Below, in pieces: positions 36,528 through 45,001 of a DNA stretch of 64,000 nucleotides (the stretch's first letter is position 1; every line of letters starts with the position of its first letter). The notes below the pieces were generated by a model that saw nothing but the letters and a program-made list of their open reading frames with translations, did no database searches and was not told the DNA's origin. This stretch comes from Pedobacter sp. BMA (GTDB lineage: Bacteria > Bacteroidota > Bacteroidia > Sphingobacteriales > Sphingobacteriaceae), in assembly GCF_001027745.1 (NCBI RefSeq), contig NZ_LECU01000006.1, positions 434,001-498,000 of the forward strand. The letters run 5' to 3'. A program made the position numbers and the translations under genes.

Positions 36528-37337
36528 TTAGCCCTCCTTAGTATACAAATTCCCTGCTTTTAAAGCGGATAACTTAATGCCTTTAATTAATGATGAACTA
36601 AAACCATTGTGTTCCATTTCGTTTAAGCCCGCAATGGTACAACCTTTCGGCGAAGTTACTTTATCTATTTCTGATTCCGGGTGTGTGCCATGTAATAAAA
36701 GTAAATCGGCGGCTCCCTTTGCCGTTTGAACAGCCATTTTGAGGGCTTCGTCTGCATGAAAGCCAATTTCAACGCCACCTTGCGATGCTGCTCTGATTGC
36801 CCTTAAAAAGAATGCAATACCACATGCGCAAAGCGCTGTTGCAGAGGTCATAAGATCTTCATTTATTTTAACCACAGAACCAACAGTTTCGAACATCCTG
36901 GTTACATCAGCTATGTTTTCAGCCGAAGCATTATCACTGGCCATGCACGTCATCGATTGTCCGATAGCGATTGCCGTATTCGGCATTACCCGGATCACTT
37001 CCACATCATCACCGAGTTTTTCGCGTACGGCCGCGCAGCTTACGCCAGAGATTACTGAAATAACCAAATGTTTAGCCGGATCTACAGAATCATTGATTTC
37101 ATCTAAAACTGTATTCAACTGCTGCGGTAAAACGGCAAGGATAATAATATCTACATTGGCAACTGCCTGTTTATTGTTGTTACTCACCAGGTATCCTGCC
37201 TCAGCGAAAGGTTTCAGATGGTCAATGTTTCTACGGGTAAGCACAATGTCTTTAGCGTTGGCAAAATCTGCTTTTACAAGACCTTTAGCTAAGGACAAAC
37301 CAATATTTCCGCTCCCTATGATGGCTATTTTTTTCAT
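36528..37337 (-). CDS. proC: pyrroline-5-carboxylate reductase
   Basis: NAD(P)H-dependent final enzyme of proline synthesis. The N-terminal Rossmann motif IIGSGNIGLSLAKGL (residues 5-19) and the C-terminal helical dimer domain with VTSPKGCTIAGL (about residues 229-240) are typical. At 269 residues it is full length. It lies inside the arginine operon between argB and argE, so proline and arginine synthesis from glutamate appear to be co-ordinated here. Confidence 0.93.
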   Translation of the reverse strand: MKKIAIIGSGNIGLSLAKGLVKADFANAKDIVLTRRNIDHLKPFAEAGYLVSNNNKQAVANVDIIILAVLPQQLNTVLDEINDSVDPAKHLVISVISGVSCAAVREKLGDDVEVIRVMPNTAIAIGQSMTCMASDNASAENIADVTRMFETVGSVVKINEDLMTSATALCACGIAFFLRAIRAASQGGVEIGFHADEALKMAVQTAKGAADLLLLHGTHPESEIDKVTSPKGCTIAGLNEMEHNGFSSSLIKGIKLSALKAGNLYTKEG

Positions 37338-37361
37338 CTGTATTTAAGTGTTATTTCTTTT

Positions 37362-38150
37362 CTATTTCAACATCTTCGTTCCGAATGTACCTTCAGCAAG
37401 TTCGGCTAATTCATCTGCTTTACCAATGTAAACTGCGGAAACACCCTTTTTTATCGCTTCGAAAGCATTATGTAATTTAGGAATCATGCCGCCCTGTACC
37501 GTTCCATCCGCTTTTAGCCCTTCAAACTCTTCAGCCTTAATTTCCGTAACCACCGTAGTATCGTCATTTACGTCCTTTAATACTCCCTTTTTTTCGAAAC
37601 AATACACCAGGCGTGTTTCGTATAAACCTGACATTGCTACGGCTATAGAAGAAGCAATGGTATCGGCATTGGTATTGAGCAGCTGCGTTTCCCCGTCGTG
37701 TGTAATGGCGCATAAAACAGGAACCAAACCAGCCTTTAACAGGCTGTCTAACGTTGATGTAGCAACTGAATGTTCATCCAGATCGCCCACATAACCATAA
37801 TCAATATCTTTAACCGGACGTTTTTTTGCTTTTATCACATTGCCATCGGCACCGGTTAAACCTATGGCATTGCTGCCTTTGGCTTGTAACTGTGCGACAA
37901 TGTTTTTGTTAATCAGACCGGCATAAACCATGGTAACGATCCTTAAGGTTTCAATATCGGTAATGCGGCGGCCATCCACCATTTTGGCTTCAACACCTAA
38001 ACTATTTCCCAGTTCGGTAGCGATCTTGCCACCTCCGTGAACCAGAATTTTATCTCCTGGCAAAGCCGTGAAATCCAGTAAAAACTGATGCAGGTTTTCG
38101 GAATTGTCAATTACATTTCCGCCGATTTTTATGATGGTGAGTTGTTCCAT
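37362..38150 (-). CDS. argB: N-acetyl(or succinyl)glutamate kinase
   Basis: Phosphorylates N-acylglutamate in arginine synthesis. The amino-acid kinase fold shows IIKIGGNVIDN near the N-terminus, VHGGGKIATELG (about residues 37-48), NTNADTIASSIA, and a late GGMIPKL. I chose the ATG at 38150 (MEQLTIIKIGG, 262 residues); a longer frame from 38180 adds residues read from the palindromic repeat upstream. Bacteroidota ArgB may use succinylglutamate, which cannot be told here. Confidence 0.94.
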   Translation of the reverse strand: MEQLTIIKIGGNVIDNSENLHQFLLDFTALPGDKILVHGGGKIATELGNSLGVEAKMVDGRRITDIETLRIVTMVYAGLINKNIVAQLQAKGSNAIGLTGADGNVIKAKKRPVKDIDYGYVGDLDEHSVATSTLDSLLKAGLVPVLCAITHDGETQLLNTNADTIASSIAVAMSGLYETRLVYCFEKKGVLKDVNDDTTVVTEIKAEEFEGLKADGTVQGGMIPKLHNAFEAIKKGVSAVYIGKADELAELAEGTFGTKMLK

Positions 38151-38164
38151 AATTTTTGGATTTT

Positions 38165-38224
38165 CGTCATTGCAGGGCACGAAGCAATCTAATCAGAAAG
38201 ATTGCTTCGTGCTTCGCAATGACG
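38165..38224. repeat. REP-like palindromic element in the argF'-argB spacer
   Basis: Inverted repeat with 26-base arms (38165-38190 and 38199-38224), 23 of 26 positions pairing, and an 8-base loop. The core reads like a CATTGC...CACGAAGCAATCT palindrome of a type I recall being dispersed in many bacterial genomes. It lies between two operon genes and has no T run. Confidence 0.7.
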
Positions 38225-38233
38225 GTCTACTTA

Positions 38234-39205
38234 TTACAATTCTTCCAGCATTGCTTTAATTACTGCTTGTGCAGCCCAAAGTCTGTTTCCAGCCTCATGA
38301 ATTACCAGTGAATTCGGGCCGTCCAGAATTTCAGAAGATAATTCCAGATCACGACGAACAGGTAAGCAATGCATTACTTTGGCATCGTTGGTAAATTTTA
38401 GTTTTTCGTTGTTCATCATCCAGCCATCAGGATAGGTTAAAACCTTGCCGTATTCTTTGTAACTGCTCCAGTTTTTTACATACACATAATCTGCCCCAGC
38501 TAAAGCTTCTTCTATATTATATTGAATATCGGCGCCAGGGGTAAATTCTTCAGCCAGTTCGTAACCTTCAGGTTGCGCAATGGTAAAATCGATCATTCCT
38601 TCTTCCTGTGCTTTGCACATCCATTCTGCGAATGAATTGGGAACGGCCTGTGGTAAAGCTTTTACATGAGGTGCCCATGCCAAAACTACCTTTGGTTTAC
38701 GACCGTCGGGTTGTTTAGTCCATGTTTCGTGAATGGTGATAATATCTGCAAAACTTTGTAAGGGGTGTCGTGTTGCGCTTTCTAAACTTACAACGGGAAC
38801 GGCACAGTATTTTACAAATTTGTTGAAGAAATCTTCACTGTAGTCCTCTTCCCGATTGGTCAGTTTCGGAAAGGAGCGCAAGCCCAGGATGTCGCAATAC
38901 TGGCCCATAACTGCTGCAGCTTCACGAATATGCTCTACAGTAGAGCCATTCATCACTACGCCGTCCTGCGTTTCCAATGCCCAGCCTTCTTTATCAAGAT
39001 TCATCACCATAACGTTCATACCCAGGTTTAGAGCGGCTTTCTGTGTACTTAAACGGGTACGCAAACTTGGGTTCATAAAAACCAGGCCTAAGGTTTTATT
39101 TTTACCCAAACTTTGGTGCGCGTAAGGATTTGCCTTTAATTCAAGCGCATCTTTTACAAATTGTTTGATGCTTGGAACATCGTGTACGGAAGTGAATAAC
39201 TTCAT
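38234..39205 (-). CDS. argF': N-succinyl(acetyl)ornithine carbamoyltransferase
   Basis: Transfers carbamoyl phosphate to an N-acylated ornithine. The protein (323 residues from ATG 39205) has the carbamoyl-phosphate motif NPSLRTRLST (about residues 46-55) and the late HCLPVRRDLE. The STRTR of ordinary ornithine carbamoyltransferase is replaced, and the sequence follows the Bacteroides SOTCase group, which I recall using N-succinylornithine. The acyl group is not proven. The frame from 39256 reads through the heptamer repeats upstream, so that start is rejected. Confidence 0.93.
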   Translation of the reverse strand: MKLFTSVHDVPSIKQFVKDALELKANPYAHQSLGKNKTLGLVFMNPSLRTRLSTQKAALNLGMNVMVMNLDKEGWALETQDGVVMNGSTVEHIREAAAVMGQYCDILGLRSFPKLTNREEDYSEDFFNKFVKYCAVPVVSLESATRHPLQSFADIITIHETWTKQPDGRKPKVVLAWAPHVKALPQAVPNSFAEWMCKAQEEGMIDFTIAQPEGYELAEEFTPGADIQYNIEEALAGADYVYVKNWSSYKEYGKVLTYPDGWMMNNEKLKFTNDAKVMHCLPVRRDLELSSEILDGPNSLVIHEAGNRLWAAQAVIKAMLEEL

Positions 39206-39207
39206 AG

Positions 39208-39246
39208 TTTTAAGGTTTAAGGTTTGAGGTATAGGGTTTAAGGTTT
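39208..39246. repeat. TTTAAGG-type heptamer repeat before argF'
   Basis: Degenerate tandem copies of TTTAAGG / GGTTTAA (about four units) directly upstream of the argF' start. Arrays of this kind look like slippage-prone spacers. Confidence 0.55.
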
Positions 39247-39317
39247 CCTGCACCACCTCTTAAAAGTTTCAAAAAAGAAGCTAGCATGCACTAACTTCGT
39301 ATTTACGACTGTTGTAA

Positions 39318-40448
39318 TTATTTCACCAGCTTCCCAAATGCTGCCAGAAATTCATCGGCATGTGCTTTAGTTAAATTCAAGGCTGGCAGTAAACGGATTA
39401 CATTTGGTTTTGCCTCGCCTGTAAAAATGAAATGCTTAAATAACAGTTCTTTTTTTACGTGTGCCAGTTCTTCAGGTAGTTCAATACCGATCATTAGTCC
39501 ACGGCCACGAACTTCTTTTACCTGTTCGAATTTCTTCAATTCGCTGATCAGGTAATTGCCGGTCTCTTCAGCATTTTTCATTAAGTTATCTTTTTCAATC
39601 ACTTCTAAAACTGCTAAAGCTGCCGCGCAAGCCAGGTGGTTACCACCGAAAGTAGTACCCAATTCGCCATGCCATGGTTTAAATTTAGGTGCAATTGAAA
39701 TCCCCGCAATCGGAAATCCGTTGCCCATACCTTTTGCCATGGTATAAACATCTGCCTCAACGCCCGAATAGTCGTGCGAGTAGAACAAGCCCGTTCTGCC
39801 ATAACCACACTGAACAGAGTCGGCAATGTAAACGGCGTTGTATTCATCGCAAAGTGAGCGGATTTTTTGAAGGAAGCTTTTCGAGGCTTCTTTAATACCG
39901 CCAACCCCTTGAATACCTTCTATAATTACGGCCGAGATTTCGTTCCCCTGCGATTTGAAAGTTTCTTCTAAAGCCACCTCATTATTAAAGGGCAGGAAGA
40001 TTACATTTTCGGTCTGGTTAACCGGCGCTACAATCTTAGGGTTATCAGTTACTGCAACTGCCAGAGAGGTACGGCCATGAAAAGCACCTGTGAAGGCGAT
40101 AACTTTTTTTCTTCCGTTATAGAATGAAGCCAGTTTTAGCGCATTTTCATTTGCTTCAGCTCCAGAGTTTACCAAAAACAACTGGTAATCTTTTTTCCCT
40201 GAAACCTGACCTAATTTTTCTGCCAGTTGAGTTTGCAGAGGAATCTTAACTGAGTTGGAGTAAAATCCAACTTTGTTTAGCTGGTCGGTTAAACGGGTAA
40301 CGTAATGTGGATTGGTGTGGCCGATAGAAATAACGGCATGACCGCCATAGAGGTCTAAATATTTCTGCTCGTTAGCGTCCCATACATTGCTGCCCGATGC
40401 TTTTGTGATTTCTATATCGTTAAGGGGATAAACGTCGAATAAGTTCAT
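39318..40448 (-). CDS. argD: acetyl(succinyl)ornithine aminotransferase
   Basis: PLP-dependent class III aminotransferase giving N-acylornithine. The 376-residue protein has GSNVWDANEQKYLDLYGG at the start, FHGRTSLAV, and the lysine in TMAKGMGNGFPIAG (about residue 241) with the following TTFGGNHLA motif. Class III size and its place between argC and argF' identify it as ArgD. The spacer before argF' is 112 bases. Confidence 0.95.
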   Translation of the reverse strand: MNLFDVYPLNDIEITKASGSNVWDANEQKYLDLYGGHAVISIGHTNPHYVTRLTDQLNKVGFYSNSVKIPLQTQLAEKLGQVSGKKDYQLFLVNSGAEANENALKLASFYNGRKKVIAFTGAFHGRTSLAVAVTDNPKIVAPVNQTENVIFLPFNNEVALEETFKSQGNEISAVIIEGIQGVGGIKEASKSFLQKIRSLCDEYNAVYIADSVQCGYGRTGLFYSHDYSGVEADVYTMAKGMGNGFPIAGISIAPKFKPWHGELGTTFGGNHLACAAALAVLEVIEKDNLMKNAEETGNYLISELKKFEQVKEVRGRGLMIGIELPEELAHVKKELLFKHFIFTGEAKPNVIRLLPALNLTKAHADEFLAAFGKLVK

Positions 40449-40463
40449 TTTTTGAGGGTTTTA

Positions 40464-40525
40464 TCATACTGAGGAACGAGGTGTTTGGTTCACTGGTTGC
40501 GCCGCTGATCCGTTCCTCAGCATGA
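40464..40525. repeat. second REP-like palindrome in the argC-argD spacer
   Basis: Arms 40464-40478 and 40511-40525 (15 bases, one mismatch) pair around a 32-base loop. The arm TCATACTGAGGAACG resembles the arm of the 38165 element, so the two may belong to one repeat family. Confidence 0.6.
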
Positions 40526-40533
40526 AAGAGTTA

Positions 40534-41520
40534 TTAAAAATTCGCGGCCTTTAAACGCAGGCCTGCTGTCTCTTCCAAGCCAAACATTAAGTTCATATTC
40601 TGAACTGCCTGGCCGCTGGCTCCTTTTAACAGGTTATCGATAATGCTGATGATAAATAGCTTACCGCCATGTTTTTCAATGTGAACCAATGCCTTATTGG
40701 TATTCACAACTTGCTTCAAATCGATGTTTTTCCGACTTACATGGGTAAAAGGGTGTGCATTATAGTATTCTTCATAAATGCCTTGAGCTTCCTCCAATGT
40801 TAAATCACTTTCCAGATATATTGCAGCCAAAATACCACGGGTAAAAGCACCGCGTTGTGGGATAAAACTTAAAGCTTCAGATAGTGAAGGCTGCAACTGC
40901 AATAAACTCTCGCCAATTTCATTAAGGTGCTGATGTTCGAAAGCTTTATAAATGGAAAGGTTATTGTTTCTCCAGCTGAAGTGAGAAGTTGTTGCCAAAC
41001 TCTGTCCTGCACCTGTTGACCCGGTAGTTGCATTGATGTGAACTTCAGCATTAATTAAGCCGTTTGCAGCAAGTGGCAGTAAACCCAATTGTATACAAGT
41101 GGCAAAACAGCCGGGGTTTGCAATGTTGTTTGCAACCTTGATTTTATCGCGGTTTAATTCTGGCAAGCCGTATACGAACTCACGATTTTCAAATTCTGCG
41201 TTGATGTTTAATCTGAAATCCTGAGATAAATCGATGATTTTAATATTGTCGTTAATTGGATTAGCAGCTAAAAATTTCTTTGCATCACCATGTCCAACGC
41301 AAAGAAAAAGTACATCGATATCCTGAGGAATGTCGCTTACAAACTTCAGATCTGTATCGCCGATTAGATCGGTATGTACATCAGAGATTAAATTTCCTGC
41401 GTTACTGGTACTGTTTACAAAAGCAATTTCAACATTTGGATGGTTGATCAGAATACGGAGCATTTCGCCGCCTGTATATCCTGCTCCACCAATTATTCCT
41501 GCCTTTATTTTATTACTCAT
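40534..41520 (-). CDS. argC: N-acetyl-gamma-glutamyl-phosphate reductase
   Basis: Reduces N-acylglutamyl phosphate with NADPH. The Rossmann motif GGAGYTGGEMLRIL (residues 10-23), the catalytic Cys in NIANPGCFATC (about residue 139), and the GSTGAG motif are present. Length 328 matches the family. It is the third operon gene. Whether the acyl group is acetyl or succinyl is not seen. Confidence 0.95.
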   Translation of the reverse strand: MSNKIKAGIIGGAGYTGGEMLRILINHPNVEIAFVNSTSNAGNLISDVHTDLIGDTDLKFVSDIPQDIDVLFLCVGHGDAKKFLAANPINDNIKIIDLSQDFRLNINAEFENREFVYGLPELNRDKIKVANNIANPGCFATCIQLGLLPLAANGLINAEVHINATTGSTGAGQSLATTSHFSWRNNNLSIYKAFEHQHLNEIGESLLQLQPSLSEALSFIPQRGAFTRGILAAIYLESDLTLEEAQGIYEEYYNAHPFTHVSRKNIDLKQVVNTNKALVHIEKHGGKLFIISIIDNLLKGASGQAVQNMNLMFGLEETAGLRLKAANF

Positions 41521-41564
41521 CGTTCTAAAGATTATAGATGGATATAAAAGTGTAGTATTTCAGT

Positions 41565-42755
41565 TTAGGCTTCTTCGCCGTTAACTTTATGCCAGATCAT
41601 TACCTGGTTGCCGAAGATTTTTGAGAAACCTTTTACATCTTCACCACTCCAGGCATTATTCATTTCGCCGTAGCTGCCAAACTTGTTGCTCATTAAATCG
41701 TGGTTTGATTCGATCCCGATAATCTGAAAACGGTACGGCAACAACTCAACAAATACTTTACCGCTTACAACCTTTTGGGTATCGGCTAGGAAAGCTTCAA
41801 TATTCCGCATAATAGGGTCGTGGAACTGACCTTCGTGCAACCAGTTGCCGTAAAAAGAAGATAACTGCTCTTTCCAGCTCAACTGCCATTTTGTTAATGT
41901 ATGTTTCTCTAAAGTATGGTGTGCTTTAATAATTAAAACGGGAGCTGCTGCCTCAAAACCAACACGGCCTTTAATACCGATAATGGTATCGCCAACATGT
42001 ATATCCCGGCCGATGCCAAATGGTTGAGCGATGGCTTGCAGTTTTTGAATGGCCCTTACTGGCTCCAAAGTTTCACCATCAATGGCAACCAATTCACCTT
42101 TTTCGAAAGTTAATTCCAATTTACGGGATTCCGTTTCGGTAACCTGAGTAGGCCATGCGCTTTCAGGAAGGGTTTCGTTAGAGGTTAACGTTTCTTTACC
42201 CCCAACTGAAGTTCCCCATAAGCCTTTGTTGATAGAGTACGTTGCTTTTGCAGCGCTATATTCAATACCATGCTCGGCTAAGTATTCTATTTCCGCTTCG
42301 CGGGATAATTTTAAATCTCTGATTGGTGTGATGATTTCAACATTTGGAATCAGGATGTTGAAGATCATATCGAAACGCACCTGATCGTTTCCAGCACCCG
42401 TACTGCCGTGGGCAACATAATCAGCGCCAATTTTTTTAACGTAGTTGGCGATAGCGGTAGCCTGACTAACACGTTCTGCACTAACAGAAAGCGGATAGGT
42501 TGCATTTTTCAATACATTTCCGAAGATTAAGTATTTAATGCATTCGTCATAATAACTTTCAGTTTCATCTACTACAGCATGAGATTTTACCCCTAAAGCG
42601 TAAGCTCTTTTTTCAATTTCCTGTAATTCCTCATCAGAAAAACCACCTGTATTTACAATTACCGAGTGAACTTCAAGGCCTCGGTCTTGAGCAAGATAAA
42701 TACAACAAAATGAGGTATCTAAACCTCCGCTAAAAGCTAAAACTACTTTGTTCAT
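41565..42755 (-). CDS. argG: argininosuccinate synthase
   Basis: Joins citrulline and aspartate with ATP. The N-terminal PP-loop motif AFSGGLDTS (residues 7-15) and VAHGSTGAGNDQVRFD (about residue 115) are characteristic. At 396 residues it is the standard form. It is second in the operon, 65 bases after the GNAT gene, unlike the end position it has in many other bacteria. Confidence 0.96.
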   Translation of the reverse strand: MNKVVLAFSGGLDTSFCCIYLAQDRGLEVHSVIVNTGGFSDEELQEIEKRAYALGVKSHAVVDETESYYDECIKYLIFGNVLKNATYPLSVSAERVSQATAIANYVKKIGADYVAHGSTGAGNDQVRFDMIFNILIPNVEIITPIRDLKLSREAEIEYLAEHGIEYSAAKATYSINKGLWGTSVGGKETLTSNETLPESAWPTQVTETESRKLELTFEKGELVAIDGETLEPVRAIQKLQAIAQPFGIGRDIHVGDTIIGIKGRVGFEAAAPVLIIKAHHTLEKHTLTKWQLSWKEQLSSFYGNWLHEGQFHDPIMRNIEAFLADTQKVVSGKVFVELLPYRFQIIGIESNHDLMSNKFGSYGEMNNAWSGEDVKGFSKIFGNQVMIWHKVNGEEA

Positions 42756-42820
42756 ATGGGTATAATTATATTTTAACTACCTTGTGGATTTGTTGTTTCG
42801 ATTGATCCACAGGCAATTCT

Positions 42821-43522
42821 TTATTTATTAAATAACAGGGTAAATAAAAACATCAATACCTTTAAGCCCGATTTTGGCTTAGGTTTAACAACCAAACGCT
42901 GTTTGATGCGCATAAAGCGCTCGTATAACTTGGGTTTCTTTTGTAGTTCTTCGGCAAAACGTTTTGCTGCGTCGTGCTTCTGTGTGGCCGGGTCGTAAAG
43001 CATGGCGGTACACATGCAGTTCTTACGTTCCTTCATTTTCAGAATTTCGAAGTTAACACAGCTCTGGCAGCCTTTCCAGAATTCCTCATCCTGGGTAAGC
43101 TCGGAATAGGTAACAGGCTCGTAACCCAAATCAGAATTGATTTTCATTACGGCAAGGCCGGTGGTTAAACCAAATATTTTAGCTTTAGGATATAATGCCC
43201 GGGAAAGTTCGAAAACTTTTTCCTTGATGGCATGTGCTAAACCTGCTTTCCTGAATTTCGGGGAAACGATCAAACCTGAGTTGGCTACAAACTGTCCGTG
43301 GCTCCAGGTTTCGATATAGCAGAAGCCTGCCCATGTGCCGTCCTTGTGGAAAGCGATAACCGCTTTTCCTTCAATCATTTTATTGGCAACATAGTCTGGT
43401 GAACGCTTGGCAATGCCGGTGCCGCGTGCTTTTGCAGACTCGGCCATCTCGGTTACGATTTCTTCTGCAAATACACGATGTTCAGGAAGTGCGACCTGTA
43501 CAATAAATTCGTTAATATCCAT
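42821..43522 (-). CDS. GNAT acetyltransferase heading the arginine operon, likely N-acylglutamate synthase
   Basis: Predicted acyltransferase of 233 residues with the GNAT fold: VIAFHKDGTWAGFCYIETW, LIVSPKFRKAGLAHAIKEKVF (acyl-CoA binding loop) and the LGYEPVTYSEL end motif. The first arginine step needs an N-acylglutamate synthase and no argA or argJ is in this operon, so this gene is the natural candidate. The C-terminal part is unusual: a Cys-rich stretch with C-x2-C and C-x-C (GCQSC and NCMC, about 152-171), then a basic region and a hydrophobic tail (LKVLMFLFTLLFNK). Catalytic identity is inference. Confidence 0.85.
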   Translation of the reverse strand: MDINEFIVQVALPEHRVFAEEIVTEMAESAKARGTGIAKRSPDYVANKMIEGKAVIAFHKDGTWAGFCYIETWSHGQFVANSGLIVSPKFRKAGLAHAIKEKVFELSRALYPKAKIFGLTTGLAVMKINSDLGYEPVTYSELTQDEEFWKGCQSCVNFEILKMKERKNCMCTAMLYDPATQKHDAAKRFAEELQKKPKLYERFMRIKQRLVVKPKPKSGLKVLMFLFTLLFNK

Positions 43523-43593
43523 TAATTTTCTAACGAAAAAATAAAAGTATTCTTGTTAATTGGGTTTTTAGAGAGGATCAATTCCTCGTAACG

Positions 43594-43612
43594 TTTAGTA
43601 TAGGGTACTAAA
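43594..43612. promoter_or_regulatory. 7-bp inverted repeat upstream of the arginine operon
   Basis: Perfect repeat tttagta / tactaaa with a 5-base centre, about 72-90 bases ahead of the first gene. A short GAGGA / TCCTC pair lies beside it (43573-43587). Position suits an operator for an arginine regulator, but no match to a known ArgR box was established. Confidence 0.3.
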
Positions 43613-44110
43613 TACGTGGAGTAAAATTTTGCCGGCTTGTGGGGTAATTAAATACAGGCATGAAAGGATTCATAAACAAACGCTTCCCAAACGCCAGTTG
43701 CGCTGTGAAAGTAGAAAGTTTATGTAAAAGTTGTTTAATCATTTCTTGCGTATTAAAACGGCTTTAACTCTATTGAGGTGCAAAGGTTTAAATAATAATT
43801 GAGTTACGCAATAATAAACTGATTTTTTTATGTTTTGATTACAATTTATTAAACCAGGCTGACGCGGAAATGCCTCCGAACACCGCCTGTTTGTGTCACT
43901 GTGTCATTTATTATAGTTCCCGTAAATCAACACATTTTCATGCGGAACAAAAAGTATTAACTTTGCCGTTGGGAGTTTGATAAATTTTAACATTACTTTA
44001 ACAACATTTAACAAATTCAATACGCTTTAAAAGCAATATTTGTAGCCTGTATAAATTTACCTTGCAGGAGCGCTGCAGATGAACATTAGCCTAACAATAA
44101 TATAAAAAAC
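43613..44110. other. intergenic region between divergent arginine operon and DUF4397 gene
   Basis: About 500 AT-rich bases without ORFs of coding character or tRNA. It should hold the promoter of the arginine operon and that of the DUF4397 gene; no exact TTG / TANNTTTG pair was found, the nearest being AATATTTG at 44035. Confidence 0.5.
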
Positions 44111-44806
44111 ATGAAAAATTTTACGCTGAAAAATTTGAGTATCTTCACCATCGGTATTTGTTTATTCGCGCTTATGAGTGCTTGTAAAAAAGAAGAAACC
44201 GATACGACAATTGCATACTTACGTGTAGTGAATGCTTCGCCCTCGTCTCCAACATACAATGTGTACGTTAACGATTCAAAAATAAACTCGGCAGCTTTAC
44301 CTTATATCGGCAGTACATCTTATGCGTCTTATAGTGCGGCCACTTATAGTGTTAAATTTACTTCAGCAAGTTCGGCTGTGAGTTTATTAACAAAATCTTT
44401 AGCCTTAAACCCATCTACTTATAATTCGTACTATTTGGTGAACAGAGCTGGTGCACTTGATACTTATTCTACGGGAGACGATTTGTCTGTTGCTTCAACG
44501 GACAAAGCTTATGTACGTTTTATCAACTTATCTCCTGATGCCCCGGCTTTGGATTTAGCAAAAGCCAGTACTACCACCTCCTGGTTTACCAATAAAACAT
44601 ACAAATCGGCAACAGGCTTTATGGCCGTTGATGGTGGAAGCTATACGTTGAATGCAAAAGAAACTTCAACAGGAACAATCAAAGCCACCTCGGCCAGTAT
44701 CACTTTTACAGCAGGTTATCATTACGATATTATCTGCGGTGGTGTGGTTACTCCGGCGAACGATTCTGAAAGATCACTGAATATTCAGGCAATCCTGATC
44801 AAGTAG
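44111..44806 (+). CDS. DUF4397 lipoprotein
   Basis: Surface or periplasmic lipoprotein with the DUF4397 beta-sandwich fold. The signal ends in LMSAC (Cys25), so it is anchored by lipid. Two related Ig-like units follow, beginning YLRVVNASPSSPTYNVYVND (about 35) and YVRFINLSPDAPALDLA (about 137). The family occurs widely in Bacteroidota and has no assigned function; adhesion or matrix roles are plausible. It is a single gene. Confidence 0.85.
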   Translation: MKNFTLKNLSIFTIGICLFALMSACKKEETDTTIAYLRVVNASPSSPTYNVYVNDSKINSAALPYIGSTSYASYSAATYSVKFTSASSAVSLLTKSLALNPSTYNSYYLVNRAGALDTYSTGDDLSVASTDKAYVRFINLSPDAPALDLAKASTTTSWFTNKTYKSATGFMAVDGGSYTLNAKETSTGTIKATSASITFTAGYHYDIICGGVVTPANDSERSLNIQAILIK

Positions 44807-45001
44807 CTTTCATTAACGAAATTTCCGTATTTTATTTGATTACTGCCATCCTTGGCAGGATAAAATTTCTTAAGAGGTGTTAAAACGTGTAAAATATTGT
44901 TTTAACACTTTTCTTATTTAGAATTGTTACAAATTATTTGGATTATATAAAATTCTGCCGTTATTTTGCGGCTGTTTAGAATAAATCCAAATAAATTTAA
45001 A

